Below, in pieces: positions 1 to 9,177 of a DNA stretch of 64,000 bases. How positions within the stretch are numbered: the first letter of the stretch is position 1; every line of letters starts with the position of its first letter. Made by a program: the position numbers and the translations under genes. Location of the stretch: NCBI RefSeq assembly GCF_024168485.1, contig NZ_JALJVY010000008.1, forward strand, positions 124,001-188,000. The letters run 5' to 3'. This stretch comes from Sphingobium sp. OAS761. GTDB lineage: Bacteria > Pseudomonadota > Alphaproteobacteria > Sphingomonadales > Sphingomonadaceae. The notes below the pieces were generated by a model, which had not been told where the DNA came from, made no database searches, and saw only the letters and a list, made by a program, of their open reading frames with translations.

Positions 1-356
1 GTCATCGCGAACCAGCCGATGACGAACATCCATAATATCGCGCCCGGTCCGCCCATCGTCAGCGCCACCGCGACCCCGGCGATATTGCCCAGGCCGATCG
101 TGCCCGACAGCGCGGTGGACAGCGCCCCCCATTGGCTGACGTCGCCCTTCGCCTCGTCCGCGCGCGGCTGGGTGCGCAATATGCGCATCGCGCGCCCGAC
201 CTGGGTGACGTTGGGAAAGCCCAGCCACAGGGTGAAGAACAGCATCGGCACTGCCAGATACAGCACGATCAGTTCGATCTGCGCGCCGAACAGCGGAATT
301 TTGAAAAAGACGGCGGCGGAAAGCGCGTCGACTGCGCTGTTGAAATTTTCCATCAT
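1..356 (-). CDS. Sodium:alanine symporter family protein (AGCS), N-terminal part
   Basis: Integral membrane carrier expected to take up alanine or glycine with sodium. Read on the reverse strand from tandem ATG codons at 356 and 353, the protein begins [20 protein letters not shown]. It has a hydrophobic helix ([20 protein letters not shown]) and the hallmark AGCS motif [20 protein letters not shown] near residues 86-105. Only about 118 residues lie in the window; the family is usually 450-550 residues, so the 3' end lies before base 1. The gene is divergent from glmM with a 93-bp gap that must hold both promoters. The family call is firm; the exact substrate is an inference. Confidence 0.85.
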   Translation of the reverse strand, partial: MMENFNSAVDALSAAVFFKIPLFGAQIELIVLYLAVPMLFFTLWLGFPNVTQVGRAMRILRTQPRADEAKGDVSQWGALSTALSGTIGLGNIAGVAVALTMGGPGAILWMFVIGWFAM

Positions 357-449
357 GTCCGATTGCCGCCGTGCGGCTGGAATGTCGATCAAAGATTGCT
401 ATGGGCGGGGGAACCCATATTCTTGCGGCCGACACAGGCGAGGACCAGC

Positions 450-1790
450 GTGAGCAGACAATATTTCGGCACCGACGGCATTCGCGGCCGCACCAACCAA
501 TGGCCGATGACGGCCGACCTGGCGATGAAGGTCGGCATGGCGGCCGGCACGCACTTCCTCCGCGGCAGCCACCGCCACCGCGTCGTCATCGGCAAGGATA
601 CGCGCCTGTCGGGCTATATGGTCGAAAATGCGCTGGTCGCGGGCTTCACGGCGGTCGGCATGGACGTGGTGCAGTTCGGCCCCATCCCGACGCCCGCGGT
701 CGCGTTGCTCGCCCATTCGATGCGCGCGGACCTCGGCGTCATGATCTCGGCCAGCCACAATCCCTATTTCGACAACGGCATCAAGCTGTTCGGGCCGGAC
801 GGATACAAGCTGTCCGACGCGGATGAGATGAAGATTGAGGCGCTGCTGTCGCAGGACATCGCGCTCGCCCCGTCGAAGGATATCGGCCGCGCCCGCCGGG
901 TGGAGGATGCGCGCGGCCGCTACATCCACGCGGTCAAGTCCAGCTTCCCTGCCGATCTGCGGCTCGACGGGCTCAAGATCGTGGTCGATTGCGCCAATGG
1001 CGCCGCCTATCAGGTCGCGCCGTCCGCCCTCTGGGAACTGGGCGCCACCGTCGTCGCCATCGGCGTCACCCCCAACGGCACCAACATCAACGACGGTTGC
1101 GGTTCGACCGCGCCGCTGCTGCTCCAGGAAACGGTGGTTTCGTCCGGCGCGGACATCGGGATCGCGCTTGACGGCGATGCCGACCGGCTGATCGTGGTGG
1201 ACGAACAGGGGCAAATCGTCGACGGCGACCAGATCATGGCGCTGATCGCCGCCAGTTTCGCGCGCGACGGGTTGCTGCGCGGCGGCGGACTGGTCGCGAC
1301 GGTCATGTCCAATCTCGGCCTCGAACGCTTCCTGGGGGAAAAGGGCATCGCGCTGGAACGCACCAAGGTCGGCGACCGCTATGTGCTGGAACGGATGCGC
1401 GAAGGCGGATTCAATGTCGGCGGCGAACAGTCCGGCCACATGATCCTGTCCGATTACGCCACCACCGGCGACGGCACCGTGGCGGCACTTCAGGTGCTGG
1501 CCGCGCTGGTCCGCTCGGGCAAGCCGGCCAGCGAGACGCTGCATCAGTTCGATCCCGTCCCGCAACTTCTGAAGAATGTCCGATTTTCCGGCGGCAAGCC
1601 GCTCGACCATGACGATGTGAAGCGCGTCATTGCGCAGGCGGAGGCGGAACTGAACGGCTCGGGTCGCCTCGTCATCCGCCCGTCCGGCACGGAACCCGTC
1701 ATCCGCGTGATGGCCGAGGGCGACCGTGAGGATCAGGTCAGGGATGTCGTGGAGCGCATCTGCGCCGCTGTCGAAAAGGCGGCCGCCTGA
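450..1790 (+). CDS. glmM: Phosphoglucosamine mutase
   Basis: Interconverts glucosamine-6-phosphate and glucosamine-1-phosphate in the cytoplasm, on the route to UDP-N-acetylglucosamine for peptidoglycan and lipopolysaccharide. The 446-residue product has the family's usual length. The phosphoserine motif [14 protein letters not shown] places the catalytic serine at residue 102, and the Mg-binding DGDADR loop starts at residue 241, both as in the E. coli enzyme. The sugar-binding GGEQSGH and phosphate-binding [12 protein letters not shown] motifs follow. I chose the GTG at 450 because the protein then begins [13 protein letters not shown] and an AGGCGAGGA ribosome site lies just upstream; the open frame extends further 5' without family similarity. 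Its stop overlaps the next start by one base. Confidence 0.97.
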   Translation: MSRQYFGTDGIRGRTNQWPMTADLAMKVGMAAGTHFLRGSHRHRVVIGKDTRLSGYMVENALVAGFTAVGMDVVQFGPIPTPAVALLAHSMRADLGVMISASHNPYFDNGIKLFGPDGYKLSDADEMKIEALLSQDIALAPSKDIGRARRVEDARGRYIHAVKSSFPADLRLDGLKIVVDCANGAAYQVAPSALWELGATVVAIGVTPNGTNINDGCGSTAPLLLQETVVSSGADIGIALDGDADRLIVVDEQGQIVDGDQIMALIAASFARDGLLRGGGLVATVMSNLGLERFLGEKGIALERTKVGDRYVLERMREGGFNVGGEQSGHMILSDYATTGDGTVAALQVLAALVRSGKPASETLHQFDPVPQLLKNVRFSGGKPLDHDDVKRVIAQAEAELNGSGRLVIRPSGTEPVIRVMAEGDREDQVRDVVERICAAVEKAAA

Positions 1791-2014
1791 TGCTCGACAT
1801 GCGCCCGGATTGCGAACGCTGCGGCGTCGACCTGCACGCCGATGCGCCGGGTGCGTTCATCTGCTCCTTCGAATGCACCTTCTGCGCGTCCTGCGCCGAG
1901 GCGCTGGACGACCGCTGCCCCAATTGCGGCGGCGAATTGATGGACCGCCCGACCCGCACGGGGAAGGCGCTGGCCGGCAATCCCGCCTCGACGGTGCGGC
2001 ATTTCAGGGCATGA
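1790..2014 (+). CDS. DUF1272 small zinc-ribbon protein
   Basis: A 74-residue cysteine-rich protein with CERC, a cluster CSFECTFCASC and CPNCGG, which together look like one or two zinc-binding knuckles as in DUF1272. The biochemical role is unknown. The start ATG overlaps the glmM stop (TGATG), and its own TGA overlaps the thiD ATG (ATGA), so it is translationally coupled on both sides. This position between glmM and thiD suggests co-expression, not a shared pathway. Family assignment rests on the cysteine pattern and size. Confidence 0.85.
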   Translation: MLDMRPDCERCGVDLHADAPGAFICSFECTFCASCAEALDDRCPNCGGELMDRPTRTGKALAGNPASTVRHFRA

Positions 2015-2772
2015 AGCCTGCCCGCATCCTCATCATTGCCGGGTCCGACAGCGGCGGCGGCGCCGGCATCCAGGCCGACCTCAAGACCGTGACGCTGCTG
2101 GGCGGCTTTGGCATGACGGCCATCACCGCGATAACCGCGCAGAATACGCTGGGCGTGCAGGCCGTGCATCCGGTGCCGACCGATATGGTGCTCGCGCAGA
2201 TGGAAAGCTGCATCGCCGACATCGGTGTCGATGCGGTCAAGATCGGCATGATCGGCAGCGCGCAAACCGCCGCCGCGGTCGCCGACCGGCTGGCGACGCT
2301 GGACAATATCCCTATCGTCTTCGATCCCGTCATGGTCGCCACCAGCGGTTCGTCGCTGGCCGACGACGCCACTATCGCCGCGTTCGAACGGTTGATGGCC
2401 ATCGCCACGCTGGTTACGCCCAACATCCCCGAACTCGCCGCATTGGGCGGGGATGAGATCGCGATCCGCTTTGGCACCCATGTGCTGGCAAAGGGCGGCC
2501 ATGGCGACGGGCCGATGCTGACCGACCGGCTGATCGCGCCGGGCGGCCTGGCAAAGGCGTGGAGCAACGCACGCATCGACACACCGCATACCCACGGCAC
2601 GGGGTGCACATTGGCCAGCGCGATCGCTACCGGCCTTGGGCAGGGGCGCGACCTTGTCGAAGCGATCGAATGCGGGCGCAAATATGTGCGGGAGGCGCTG
2701 ACCCTCGCGCCCGGCTTCGGCGACGGTCATGGGCCGATGGGCGCGCCCTTCGGATTTCACGCCCATGCCTGA
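2011..2772 (+). CDS. thiD: Hydroxymethylpyrimidine/phosphomethylpyrimidine kinase
   Basis: Phosphorylates 4-amino-5-hydroxymethyl-2-methylpyrimidine and its monophosphate in thiamine biosynthesis or salvage. The 253-residue ribokinase-like protein shows the N-terminal [20 protein letters not shown] signature (residues 5-24), the KIGMIGS segment, the [10 protein letters not shown] strand and the C-terminal anion-hole motif [14 protein letters not shown] with the catalytic Asp/Gly loop. The start ATG at 2011 overlaps the preceding stop. No TPP riboswitch is visible upstream, as expected for an internal operon gene. The 3' end overlaps the rnhB start by eight bases. Confidence 0.95.
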   Translation: MKPARILIIAGSDSGGGAGIQADLKTVTLLGGFGMTAITAITAQNTLGVQAVHPVPTDMVLAQMESCIADIGVDAVKIGMIGSAQTAAAVADRLATLDNIPIVFDPVMVATSGSSLADDATIAAFERLMAIATLVTPNIPELAALGGDEIAIRFGTHVLAKGGHGDGPMLTDRLIAPGGLAKAWSNARIDTPHTHGTGCTLASAIATGLGQGRDLVEAIECGRKYVREALTLAPGFGDGHGPMGAPFGFHAHA

Positions 2773-3364
2773 CTTCTCGCATGAAAAGCGCCATCATCCC
2801 GGCCTTGTCGCCGGCGTGGACGAAGCGGGCAGGGGGCCGCTGGCCGGTCCCGTGGTCGCGGCCGCCGTCATCCTGCGCGCCGAAGATTGCCCGGACGGCC
2901 TCAACGACTCCAAGCAACTCAGTGCGAAGAAGCGCGCCGCGCTGGAAACGGAGATCAAGGCCCGCGCCCTGTGCTGGGGCATCGGCATGGCGACCGTCGC
3001 GGAAATCGACGAGATCAACATCCTCTGGGCGACGATGCTGGCGATGACGCGCGCGGTCGAGGCGCTGGCCCATGACTGTGCGCATGTGCTGGTGGACGGG
3101 AACCGGTGCCCGCAATGGCGCTGGGCCTCGACCGCGATCGTGGAGGGCGATGCCAAGTGCCTGTCCATCGCCGCGGCCTCGATCCTGGCCAAGGAGGAGC
3201 GCGACCGCATGATGGTGGCGGCGGCCGTCGAACACCCGCATTATGGCTGGGAAAGCAACAAGGGCTATGGCAGCGCGCAGCATTTGGCGGCCCTTCGCGC
3301 GCATGGCCCGACGCCGCTCCACCGGCGCAGCTTCGCGCCAGTGGCGCAACTGACCCTGCTCTGA
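2765..3364 (+). CDS. rnhB: Ribonuclease HII
   Basis: Removes single ribonucleotides and the RNA strand of RNA:DNA hybrids in the cytoplasm. The 199-residue product carries the [20 protein letters not shown] signature that supplies the Asp-Glu pair, the HVLVDGN strand with the third acidic residue, and [14 protein letters not shown] with the conserved SxxAK region. I chose the ATG at 2765 ([11 protein letters not shown]), which overlaps thiD by eight bases; an upstream in-frame start at 2729 would bury more of the gene in thiD. It appears to be the last gene of the glmM operon. Confidence 0.95.
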   Translation: MPDFSHEKRHHPGLVAGVDEAGRGPLAGPVVAAAVILRAEDCPDGLNDSKQLSAKKRAALETEIKARALCWGIGMATVAEIDEINILWATMLAMTRAVEALAHDCAHVLVDGNRCPQWRWASTAIVEGDAKCLSIAAASILAKEERDRMMVAAAVEHPHYGWESNKGYGSAQHLAALRAHGPTPLHRRSFAPVAQLTLL

Positions 3365-3448
3365 CCTGTCCCAGGTCGGGACCTTGCGATGCGACGAACC
3401 ACGACAGGCCGGGGTGGCGCTCGGGCGGGAGATGGTTAAGAAAGGCTT

Positions 3449-4096
3449 ATGATCCGGCCCTTTCTGACGCTTCTGGCCCTCCTGTCCCTGCCATCCGCCG
3501 CCGTCCGGGCGCAGGCTGATGCGGCCCCGCTGGCGCCGGGCGCCTATCGCTGGCTGGCGGGTGCGCCGCCGGGCGGTGCCGTCTACATGGTGATCAGCAT
3601 CGAAAAGCAGATGATCCACGTCTACAGCGGCGACCGGCTGATCGGCATGGCGTCCGTGTCGACCGGCATGAAGGGGCACCGGACGCCGACCGGGGAATAT
3701 CCCATCCTGCAAAAGAACAAGTGGCACCGCTCCAACCTCTACAGCAATGCGCCCATGCCCTTCATGCAGCGGCTGACCTGGGACGGCATCGCCCTGCATG
3801 CCGGGCATAATCCGGGCTATCCCGCCAGCCATGGCTGCATCCGGCTGCCTTATGCCTTCGCCCGGCAACTGTTCGCCATGACGAAGCTCGGCACGCTGGT
3901 TCAGGTCGCCCCCGCGCGGCTCAGCGTGGCGCTGGCGCTCGACCCGCTGGTCGTCGCCGACCCGGGCAGCACGGTCGTCACCTTCGGCACGGACCCGGCC
4001 GGAACGAACCCGGCGCCGGCGCGCTTCACGCCCATGCGCGGGGCGCCGCGGCTGGAAATCGACGAGTCCGTCTTCGCCATGCGCGCGGGGCACTGA
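3449..4096 (+). CDS. Periplasmic L,D-transpeptidase (YkuD domain)
   Basis: A 215-residue exported protein with an N-terminal signal peptide (hydrophobic stretch ending in AAVRAQA, residues 1-22) and a YkuD fold. The active site SHGCIRLPY puts the nucleophilic cysteine at residue 130, with the upstream histidine in IALHAGHNPG. Such enzymes form 3-3 peptidoglycan crosslinks or attach proteins to meso-diaminopimelate; which of these it does cannot be read here. It lies 84 bp after rnhB, so it probably has its own promoter. An upstream GGTTAAGAAAGG serves as a plausible ribosome site. Confidence 0.9.
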   Translation: MIRPFLTLLALLSLPSAAVRAQADAAPLAPGAYRWLAGAPPGGAVYMVISIEKQMIHVYSGDRLIGMASVSTGMKGHRTPTGEYPILQKNKWHRSNLYSNAPMPFMQRLTWDGIALHAGHNPGYPASHGCIRLPYAFARQLFAMTKLGTLVQVAPARLSVALALDPLVVADPGSTVVTFGTDPAGTNPAPARFTPMRGAPRLEIDESVFAMRAGH

Positions 4097-4134
4097 CGCA
4101 TTTCCCGGTTTACCCCTTGCGGCAGGGAGCATTG

Positions 4135-5439
4135 ATGACCGACCAGCCGGGTCCCGCCATGTCGCGTCGATCCATCGGCATCGCGGCGTTGTCGACCATC
4201 GTCGAATGGTATGACTTCACCCTCTACCTCTATTTCGCGACCGTGCTGTCCCGCGTCTTTTTCGGCGGCGGGGCGGCGGCGCTGGGCGAAACGCTGGCCG
4301 GTTTCGCCATCGCTTATCTGATGCGGCCGCTCGGCGCGGTCTTTTTCGGCCATATCGGCGACCGCCATGGCCGGCGGCTGACGATGCTCCTGTCGATGGC
4401 GCTCATGACGCTGGCGATGCTGGCCACCGCGCTGCTGCCCACCCATGCGCAGGCGGGACCGGCGGCGGGCTGGGCGCTGCTGGCCCTGCGCTGCGTCATG
4501 GCCTTCTCGGTCGGGGGCGAATATACCGGCGTCGTGGCCTATCTGCTGGAAGGGGCGGTGCCCGGACGGCGCGGCTTCGTCACCTCGCTCGCCTCCGCCG
4601 CCAGCGAGGTAGGCGGCCTGCTCGCGGTCGCCCTGTCGGCCGCGACGGTCGCGTTACTGGACACGTCCGCGCTGGAAAGCTGGGGATGGCGCGTGCCTTT
4701 CTTCGTGGGCGCCGGAATGGCGGCGCTCATTCTGCTGGCGCGCTCCCGCATCGAGGAATCTCCCGATTTTCTGCGTCAGCGGTCGGACGGCAGCGTGCCC
4801 GAACGGCCGCTGCGCCACAGTCTCGTCCATCATCGCGCCGCCATCGGGCGGGGCTTTGCCATTTCGGCGCTCGGGTCGATCACTTATTATGTCGGCATCA
4901 CCTATGTTCCCAGCTTCCTGACCAGCGTCGGCGCCATGGGGGAAGCGCAGGCGCTCTGGCTCTCGACCGCCGCCGCCATCGTGGTGATCGCTGTGACGCC
5001 GCTGGTGGGCATATTGTCCGACCGGGTGGGACGGCGCCCCGTGCTGACGGTGCTCGCGCTTGCCGGGCTCCTCTTTCCCGCGCTCCTCTTTTTGCTGATG
5101 GCGCGGGGCGGTCTGTGGGTGGCGCTGGCGGGGGCCGCGCTCCTTGCCGGGCTGGGTGGGGCGGTCAGTGCGGTCGGCGCGGTCGCCACGGCAGAGCAAT
5201 TTCCGGGCGAAGGGCGCCTGAGCGGCCTGGCATTTGGCGCCACCAGCGCCACTGCGATCTTCGGCGGATTGACGCCGCTTGCCGCGCATCTGCTGCTTGA
5301 ACGCACCGGCTGGGCGCCGGTCCCCGGTGCGATGATCGCTCTGGTCGCACTCTGCGTCCTGCCGCTGTTCCTGACGCTGCCGGAAACCGCGCCACTGAAA
5401 AAAGGCCGGCCCACCGCCGGGCCGGCCCCTCTGCATTAG
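4135..5439 (+). CDS. MFS transporter, metabolite:H+ symporter (MHS) subfamily
   Basis: Twelve-helix inner-membrane transporter of 434 residues. The start STIVEWYDFTLYLYFATVL is typical of MHS members such as proline/betaine ProP, ShiA or KgtP, and the loop GHIGDRHGRR is the MFS cytoplasmic signature; a second copy, GILSDRVGRRP, follows the sixth helix. The substrate is unknown, probably a carboxylate or compatible solute. The ATG at 4135 follows a CAGGGAG ribosome site by five bases and is preferred to an in-frame start at 4117. Its 3' end contains the terminator of the convergent ahp operon. Confidence 0.88.
   Translation: MTDQPGPAMSRRSIGIAALSTIVEWYDFTLYLYFATVLSRVFFGGGAAALGETLAGFAIAYLMRPLGAVFFGHIGDRHGRRLTMLLSMALMTLAMLATALLPTHAQAGPAAGWALLALRCVMAFSVGGEYTGVVAYLLEGAVPGRRGFVTSLASAASEVGGLLAVALSAATVALLDTSALESWGWRVPFFVGAGMAALILLARSRIEESPDFLRQRSDGSVPERPLRHSLVHHRAAIGRGFAISALGSITYYVGITYVPSFLTSVGAMGEAQALWLSTAAAIVVIAVTPLVGILSDRVGRRPVLTVLALAGLLFPALLFLLMARGGLWVALAGAALLAGLGGAVSAVGAVATAEQFPGEGRLSGLAFGATSATAIFGGLTPLAAHLLLERTGWAPVPGAMIALVALCVLPLFLTLPETAPLKKGRPTAGPAPLH
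5398..5427 (-). terminator. Intrinsic terminator of the ahpC-ahpF transcript
   Basis: On the minus strand a 9-bp perfect stem GGCCGGCCC / GGGCCGGCC with a 6-nt loop is followed directly by six T residues. It lies 27 bp past the ahpF stop, and is therefore inside the last codons of the convergent transporter gene. In the plus direction there is no T-run, so it should act only on the ahp transcript. Confidence 0.85.
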
Positions 5440-5453
5440 CGTCCCGATGGCGA

Positions 5454-7034
5454 TCAGGCGGCCTGCGCCGTTTCCTCGCTGGCGGGCAGGCGGATCAGAT
5501 AGTCGAAGGCGGACAGGGCCGCCGTCGATCCCGCGCCCATGGCGATGACGATCTGCTTGTAGGGCACCGTCGTGCAATCGCCCGCGGCGAACACGCCCGG
5601 CACGCTGGTTTCGCCGCGCGCGTCGATCTCTATCTCGCCGCGGGGCGACAGCGCCACCGCATCCTTCAGCCATTCGGTGTTGGGCACCAGGCCGATCTGG
5701 ACGAATATGCCTTCCAGTTCGACATCATGCTCCTCGCCGCTGTTGCGGTCCTTGTAGCTCAGGGCCGTGACCTTCTCGCCATTGCCGTCCACCCTGGTGG
5801 TCAGCGCGGACGTGATGATCTTGACGTTGGGCAGGCTGGCCAGCTTGCGCTGGAGCACGGCGTCGGCGCGCAACTGGCTGTCATATTCGATCAGCGTCAC
5901 ATGCGCCACGATGCCGGCCAGGTCGATCGCCGCCTCGACGCCGCTGTTGCCGCCGCCGATCACCGCCACGCGCTTGCCCTTGAACAGCGGCCCGTCGCAG
6001 TGCGGGCAATAGGCAACGCCCTTGTTGCGATACTCGTCCTCGCCCGGAACCCCCATCTGCCGCCAGCGTGCGCCGGTGGACAGGATCAGCGTGCGCCCCT
6101 TCAACGACGCGCCATTTTCCAGCACGACCTCATGATAGCCGCCCTCGGTCCGCGCCGGGATCAGCTTCGCCGCCTTTTGCAGGTTCATGATCTCGACGTC
6201 GTAATCCTTGACGTGCGCCTCCAGCGCCGACGCCAGCTTGGGGCCTTCGGTCCGGCTCACCGAGATGAAATTCTCGATGTCCATCGTGTCCAGCACCTGA
6301 CCGCCGAACCTTTCTGCCGCGACGCCGGTGCGGATGCCCTTGCGCGCGGCATAGATGGCCGCCGCCGCGCCGGCCGGGCCGCCGCCGACCACCAGTACCT
6401 CGAACGGGTCCTGGGCCCTGATCTTTTCGGCCGCCCGGGCCTCCGCGCCGCTGTCGATCTTCGCGACGATCTGTTCCAGTTCCATGCGCCCGCTGGCGAA
6501 CGGCTCGCCGTTCAGGAACACGGTCGGCACCGCCATCACCTTGCGGGCGTCCACTTCCTCCTTGAACAGCGCGCCGTCGATGGCGACGTGGCGGATGCGG
6601 GGGTTGAGCACGCTCATCAGGTTCAGCGCCTGCACCACGTCGGGGCAGTTCTGGCACGACAGCGAAAAATAGGTTTCGAATGCGAAATCGCCGTCCAGGT
6701 CCTTGATCTGCTGGATCAGGTCCTGCGCCGCCTTCGACGGGTGTCCGCCGACCTGAAGCAGCGCCAGCACCAGCGACGTGAATTCATGGCCCATGGGCAG
6801 CCCGGCGAACGTCACGCCAATGTCGGTGCCCACGCGGCGGATCATGAAGCTCGGTACGCGCTTGTCGCTGCCGGCGGTCACGCTGACCTTGTCCGACAGG
6901 GCGGCGATTTCGTCGAGCAGTTCGCCCAGTTCGCGGGACTTCGCGCCTTCATCCAGCGACGCCACCAACTCGATCGGCTGGGTGATGTTCGCCAGATAGC
7001 TTTTCAGCTGTCCCTGAAGATTTGCGTCCAACAT
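5454..7034 (-). CDS. ahpF: Alkyl hydroperoxide reductase subunit F
   Basis: Flavoprotein that passes electrons from NADH to AhpC. The 526-residue product has the N-terminal tandem thioredoxin-fold domain with its CQNC redox pair (about residue 130), then FAD- and NAD-binding Rossmann motifs ([19 protein letters not shown] and [18 protein letters not shown]) and the second redox centre [10 protein letters not shown], ending with the FAD motif [14 protein letters not shown] start at the ATG at 7034 ([11 protein letters not shown]), which has an ACGGAG ribosome site; an ATG seven codons upstream is possible. It follows ahpC on the same strand after a 189-bp gap containing a hairpin. Confidence 0.95.
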   Translation of the reverse strand: MLDANLQGQLKSYLANITQPIELVASLDEGAKSRELGELLDEIAALSDKVSVTAGSDKRVPSFMIRRVGTDIGVTFAGLPMGHEFTSLVLALLQVGGHPSKAAQDLIQQIKDLDGDFAFETYFSLSCQNCPDVVQALNLMSVLNPRIRHVAIDGALFKEEVDARKVMAVPTVFLNGEPFASGRMELEQIVAKIDSGAEARAAEKIRAQDPFEVLVVGGGPAGAAAAIYAARKGIRTGVAAERFGGQVLDTMDIENFISVSRTEGPKLASALEAHVKDYDVEIMNLQKAAKLIPARTEGGYHEVVLENGASLKGRTLILSTGARWRQMGVPGEDEYRNKGVAYCPHCDGPLFKGKRVAVIGGGNSGVEAAIDLAGIVAHVTLIEYDSQLRADAVLQRKLASLPNVKIITSALTTRVDGNGEKVTALSYKDRNSGEEHDVELEGIFVQIGLVPNTEWLKDAVALSPRGEIEIDARGETSVPGVFAAGDCTTVPYKQIVIAMGAGSTAALSAFDYLIRLPASEETAQAA

Positions 7035-7169
7035 ATCCGTCTGGCTCCGTTGCATGAAGGCGGACCGCCGCCGGTCTTCTCGGCTGACGACGGCCCGTCC
7101 CAGGGGATGGTGCGACCCAAAGACCCCTGTGAGTATATATGGTTATCGGTAATAGAGTGCCCGAAGGTC

Positions 7170-7200
7170 CGCCGGGTTCCCCGAAAGAGGCGACCCGGCG
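7170..7200 (-). promoter_or_regulatory. Hairpin between ahpC and ahpF
   Basis: An 8-bp perfect inverted repeat (CGCCGGGT / ACCCGGCG) with a 15-nt loop, 24 bp downstream of the ahpC stop. It has no T-run, so it is not a canonical terminator. It may stabilise the ahpC part of the message or partly attenuate ahpF, which is usually needed in lower amounts. The function is an inference. Confidence 0.4.
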
Positions 7201-7223
7201 AAGCTTGAGCGGCGCCGAAGCGC

Positions 7224-7787
7224 TTAGATCTTGCCGACGAGGTCGAGCGAGGGGGCCAGGGTCTTTTCACCCTCTTCCCACTTGGCCGGGCACACTTCGC
7301 CCGGATGGCTGGCCCAATATTGCGCGGCCTTGATCTTGCGCAGCAGCTCGGCCGCGTTGCGGCCCACGCCCTCGGGGGTGATCTCGACCAGCTGGATCAC
7401 GCCCTCGGGATCGAGCACGAAGGTTGCGCGATCGGCCAGGCCGACGCCCGGACGCAGCACGCCGAACTGGTTGGAAATGTCGTGGTTCTGGTCGCCCAGC
7501 ATATAATAGTTGATCTTGCCGATCGCGGGCGATGTGTCGTGCCAGGCCTTGTGGCAGAAATGCGTGTCGGTCGAAACCGAATAGACTTCCACGCCCATGC
7601 CCTGCAAGGTCGGGTAGATGTCGGCCAGGTCTTCCAGTTCGGTCGGGCAGACGAAAGTAAAGTCGGCCGGATAGAAGAAGAAGACGGCCCATTTGCCCTT
7701 GACGTCGGCGTCGGTCACGTCGACGAACTTGCCTTCCTTGAAGGCGGTGGCCTTGAAGGGCTGAAGCGAGGAGTTGATAAGAGCCAT
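7224..7787 (-). CDS. ahpC: Alkyl hydroperoxide reductase peroxiredoxin subunit
   Basis: Typical 2-Cys peroxiredoxin reducing hydrogen peroxide and organic hydroperoxides, recharged by AhpF. At 187 residues it has standard length; the peroxidatic cysteine is C47 in DFTFVCPTE and the resolving cysteine is C166 in GEVCPAK, spaced as in E. coli AhpC. A ribosome site AAAGGAAC precedes the start. The leader holds a separated inverted repeat ATAGG / CCTAT (7807-7832) that could be part of a peroxide-sensor site such as OxyR's, but it does not match the full OxyR pattern and I give that little weight. Confidence 0.97.
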   Translation of the reverse strand: MALINSSLQPFKATAFKEGKFVDVTDADVKGKWAVFFFYPADFTFVCPTELEDLADIYPTLQGMGVEVYSVSTDTHFCHKAWHDTSPAIGKINYYMLGDQNHDISNQFGVLRPGVGLADRATFVLDPEGVIQLVEITPEGVGRNAAELLRKIKAAQYWASHPGEVCPAKWEEGEKTLAPSLDLVGKI

Positions 7788-7922
7788 GGGCTATCCAGTT
7801 CCTTTGATAGGTGTTGCTGTTGCTCAGCCTATGTAGGGATTGGAGCGCCCGGGGGGAAATTGGTTTTCTCGGACGGCGTGATTGAGAAAAACGATCAGTA
7901 TTTCATTCAATGATCGATCGTC

Positions 7923-8552
7923 TCAATTTTCGATAAGGGCCTGATTCATCGCCTCTTCCACCATGTCCTGCGCTTCCAAGGGCGTGAAGGTCGACCGGTC
8001 CAGGCACAGTTCCAGCCACAATCCGTCGACCAGGGCGGTCAGGCTGATCGCGGCGACTCGGACCTGGGCCTCCGTCATGGCCGGCGCGGCGCGGCGCAGC
8101 AGGTCCTCCAATTGCGTCCGCGTTTCGCCATAGACGTCGGTGTGGATCGCCGCCATCCGGGGATCGGTCTTGATCAGGCTCCAGAAGGCGATCCACGTCG
8201 CCAGCAGGTCGGGATCCAGGATCGGCGGTCGGAAATTGGCGAGCAGGCACGCGCGCAGCCGTGCTTTCGGATCGTTGCCGGCCGCGTCGATGGCGGCGCT
8301 GATCGCGGTCGACACCTTGGCCCCGACGTCCGCATAGGTCGCGGCGATCAGCGCATCCACGCCGTCGAAATAATGGGTCAGCAGCCCGGACGATACGCCC
8401 GCCCGCGCGCAGATCGCGCGCACCGACGTGCCGCCCGCGCCCTTTTCCGCCAGGCAGCGGGCGGTCGCGTTGATCAGGGTCTGGCGACGAACGTCCGGCG
8501 TTTCCCGGACGAACCTGGCGCGGGGACGGGCGGGGGGCGCTGGTTTCGCCAT
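7923..8552 (-). CDS. TetR-family regulator, BetI-like
   Basis: A 209-residue repressor-type protein. The N-terminal helix-turn-helix (about residues 20-62) contains GTSVRAICARAGVSSGLLTH, with YFDGVDALIAATY forming the recognition and fourth helices, a pattern close to BetI. The rest is the ligand-binding helical domain. The start ATG at 8552 (MAKPAPPARPR) was chosen because upstream in-frame sequence is low-complexity. It is divergent from a lipoprotein gene across 151 bp containing a palindrome 15 bp before its own start, which suggests autoregulation and control of the neighbour. No betaine genes are adjacent, so the ligand is unknown. Confidence 0.8.
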   Translation of the reverse strand: MAKPAPPARPRARFVRETPDVRRQTLINATARCLAEKGAGGTSVRAICARAGVSSGLLTHYFDGVDALIAATYADVGAKVSTAISAAIDAAGNDPKARLRACLLANFRPPILDPDLLATWIAFWSLIKTDPRMAAIHTDVYGETRTQLEDLLRRAAPAMTEAQVRVAAISLTALVDGLWLELCLDRSTFTPLEAQDMVEEAMNQALIEN

Positions 8553-8567
8553 TCTGCGCTTCCTTGT

Positions 8568-8585
8568 CACTTTTGTTTCAAAGTG
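8568..8585. promoter_or_regulatory. Candidate operator of the TetR-family regulator
   Basis: An 18-bp interrupted palindrome, CACTTT-N6-AAAGTG, in the divergent region between the regulator (start 8552) and the lipoprotein (start 8704). Its AT-rich, dyad-symmetric form and place next to the regulator's start fit a TetR-family operator. Binding is an inference. Confidence 0.4.
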
Positions 8586-8703
8586 CCTTTGGCCCCGAAA
8601 GGTGGCGCTGGCAAGGCGCGGTCCTCTCCCGATCAGGGATCGAAGGCGGCCCTGGATGGTTTTTCCACCAACGACATGCCACCGGCGACAAAGGAGAAGA
8701 CGG

Positions 8704-9177
8704 ATGCCGTTCGGTTTCGGAAAGATATTGGGCGCAGGTGCGCTTGCCTGTTCGGCGTTGCTGGCAGGATGCGGGGCACCCGCCGAAAACGGCAACGCTG
8801 CCGGCACTGCGGGCAATGTCGCGACGGTGGAGAATGTCGATGACGCCGATGCGATGACGCCCGTCGCGAACGTGGCGGACTCGCGCCTGCCGACCGACGA
8901 CTGGGTCGGCCGCTGGACCGGGCCGGAAGGGCTTTTCCTCGACATCCAGCCGTCGCCGGACGGGCAGTCGGGCCATTATGCGATCACCAACCGGGACAAT
9001 CTCGACCGGCAGGCGGATTATGAGGGCATGGCGGTGGACGGAGCGATCCGCTTCACCCGCGACGGGAAGGATCTGACGATCCGGCCCGGCAGCGGCGATC
9101 GGACCGGGTTCAAATATCTGGCGGGCAAGCAGGATTGCCTGATCGTCATTTCCGGGAAGGAAGGCTATTGCCGATAA
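8704..9177 (+). CDS. Putative lipoprotein of unknown function
   Basis: A 157-residue protein with a lipoprotein signal peptide: a hydrophobic stretch ending in the lipobox LLAGC (cysteine near residue 21), followed by an Ala/Asn/Gly/Val-rich linker. The mature part (about 60-157) contains DDWVGRWTGPEGLFLDI and reads like a small beta-sheet domain with two cysteines near the end (KQDCLIVISGKEGYC). I do not recognise a family. AAGGAGAAGACGG gives a strong ribosome site before the ATG. Its last 32 bp overlap the convergent GT87 gene. Confidence 0.75.
   Translation: MPFGFGKILGAGALACSALLAGCGAPAENGNAAGTAGNVATVENVDDADAMTPVANVADSRLPTDDWVGRWTGPEGLFLDIQPSPDGQSGHYAITNRDNLDRQADYEGMAVDGAIRFTRDGKDLTIRPGSGDRTGFKYLAGKQDCLIVISGKEGYCR

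Noticed and set aside
399..1610. A 403-codon minus-strand frame opposite glmM
   Set aside because: Shadow of glmM, whose catalytic residues and length are intact.
7807..7832. An OxyR site upstream of ahpC
   Set aside because: Only a separated ATAGG / CCTAT pair is present; the full four-block OxyR spacing is not met.
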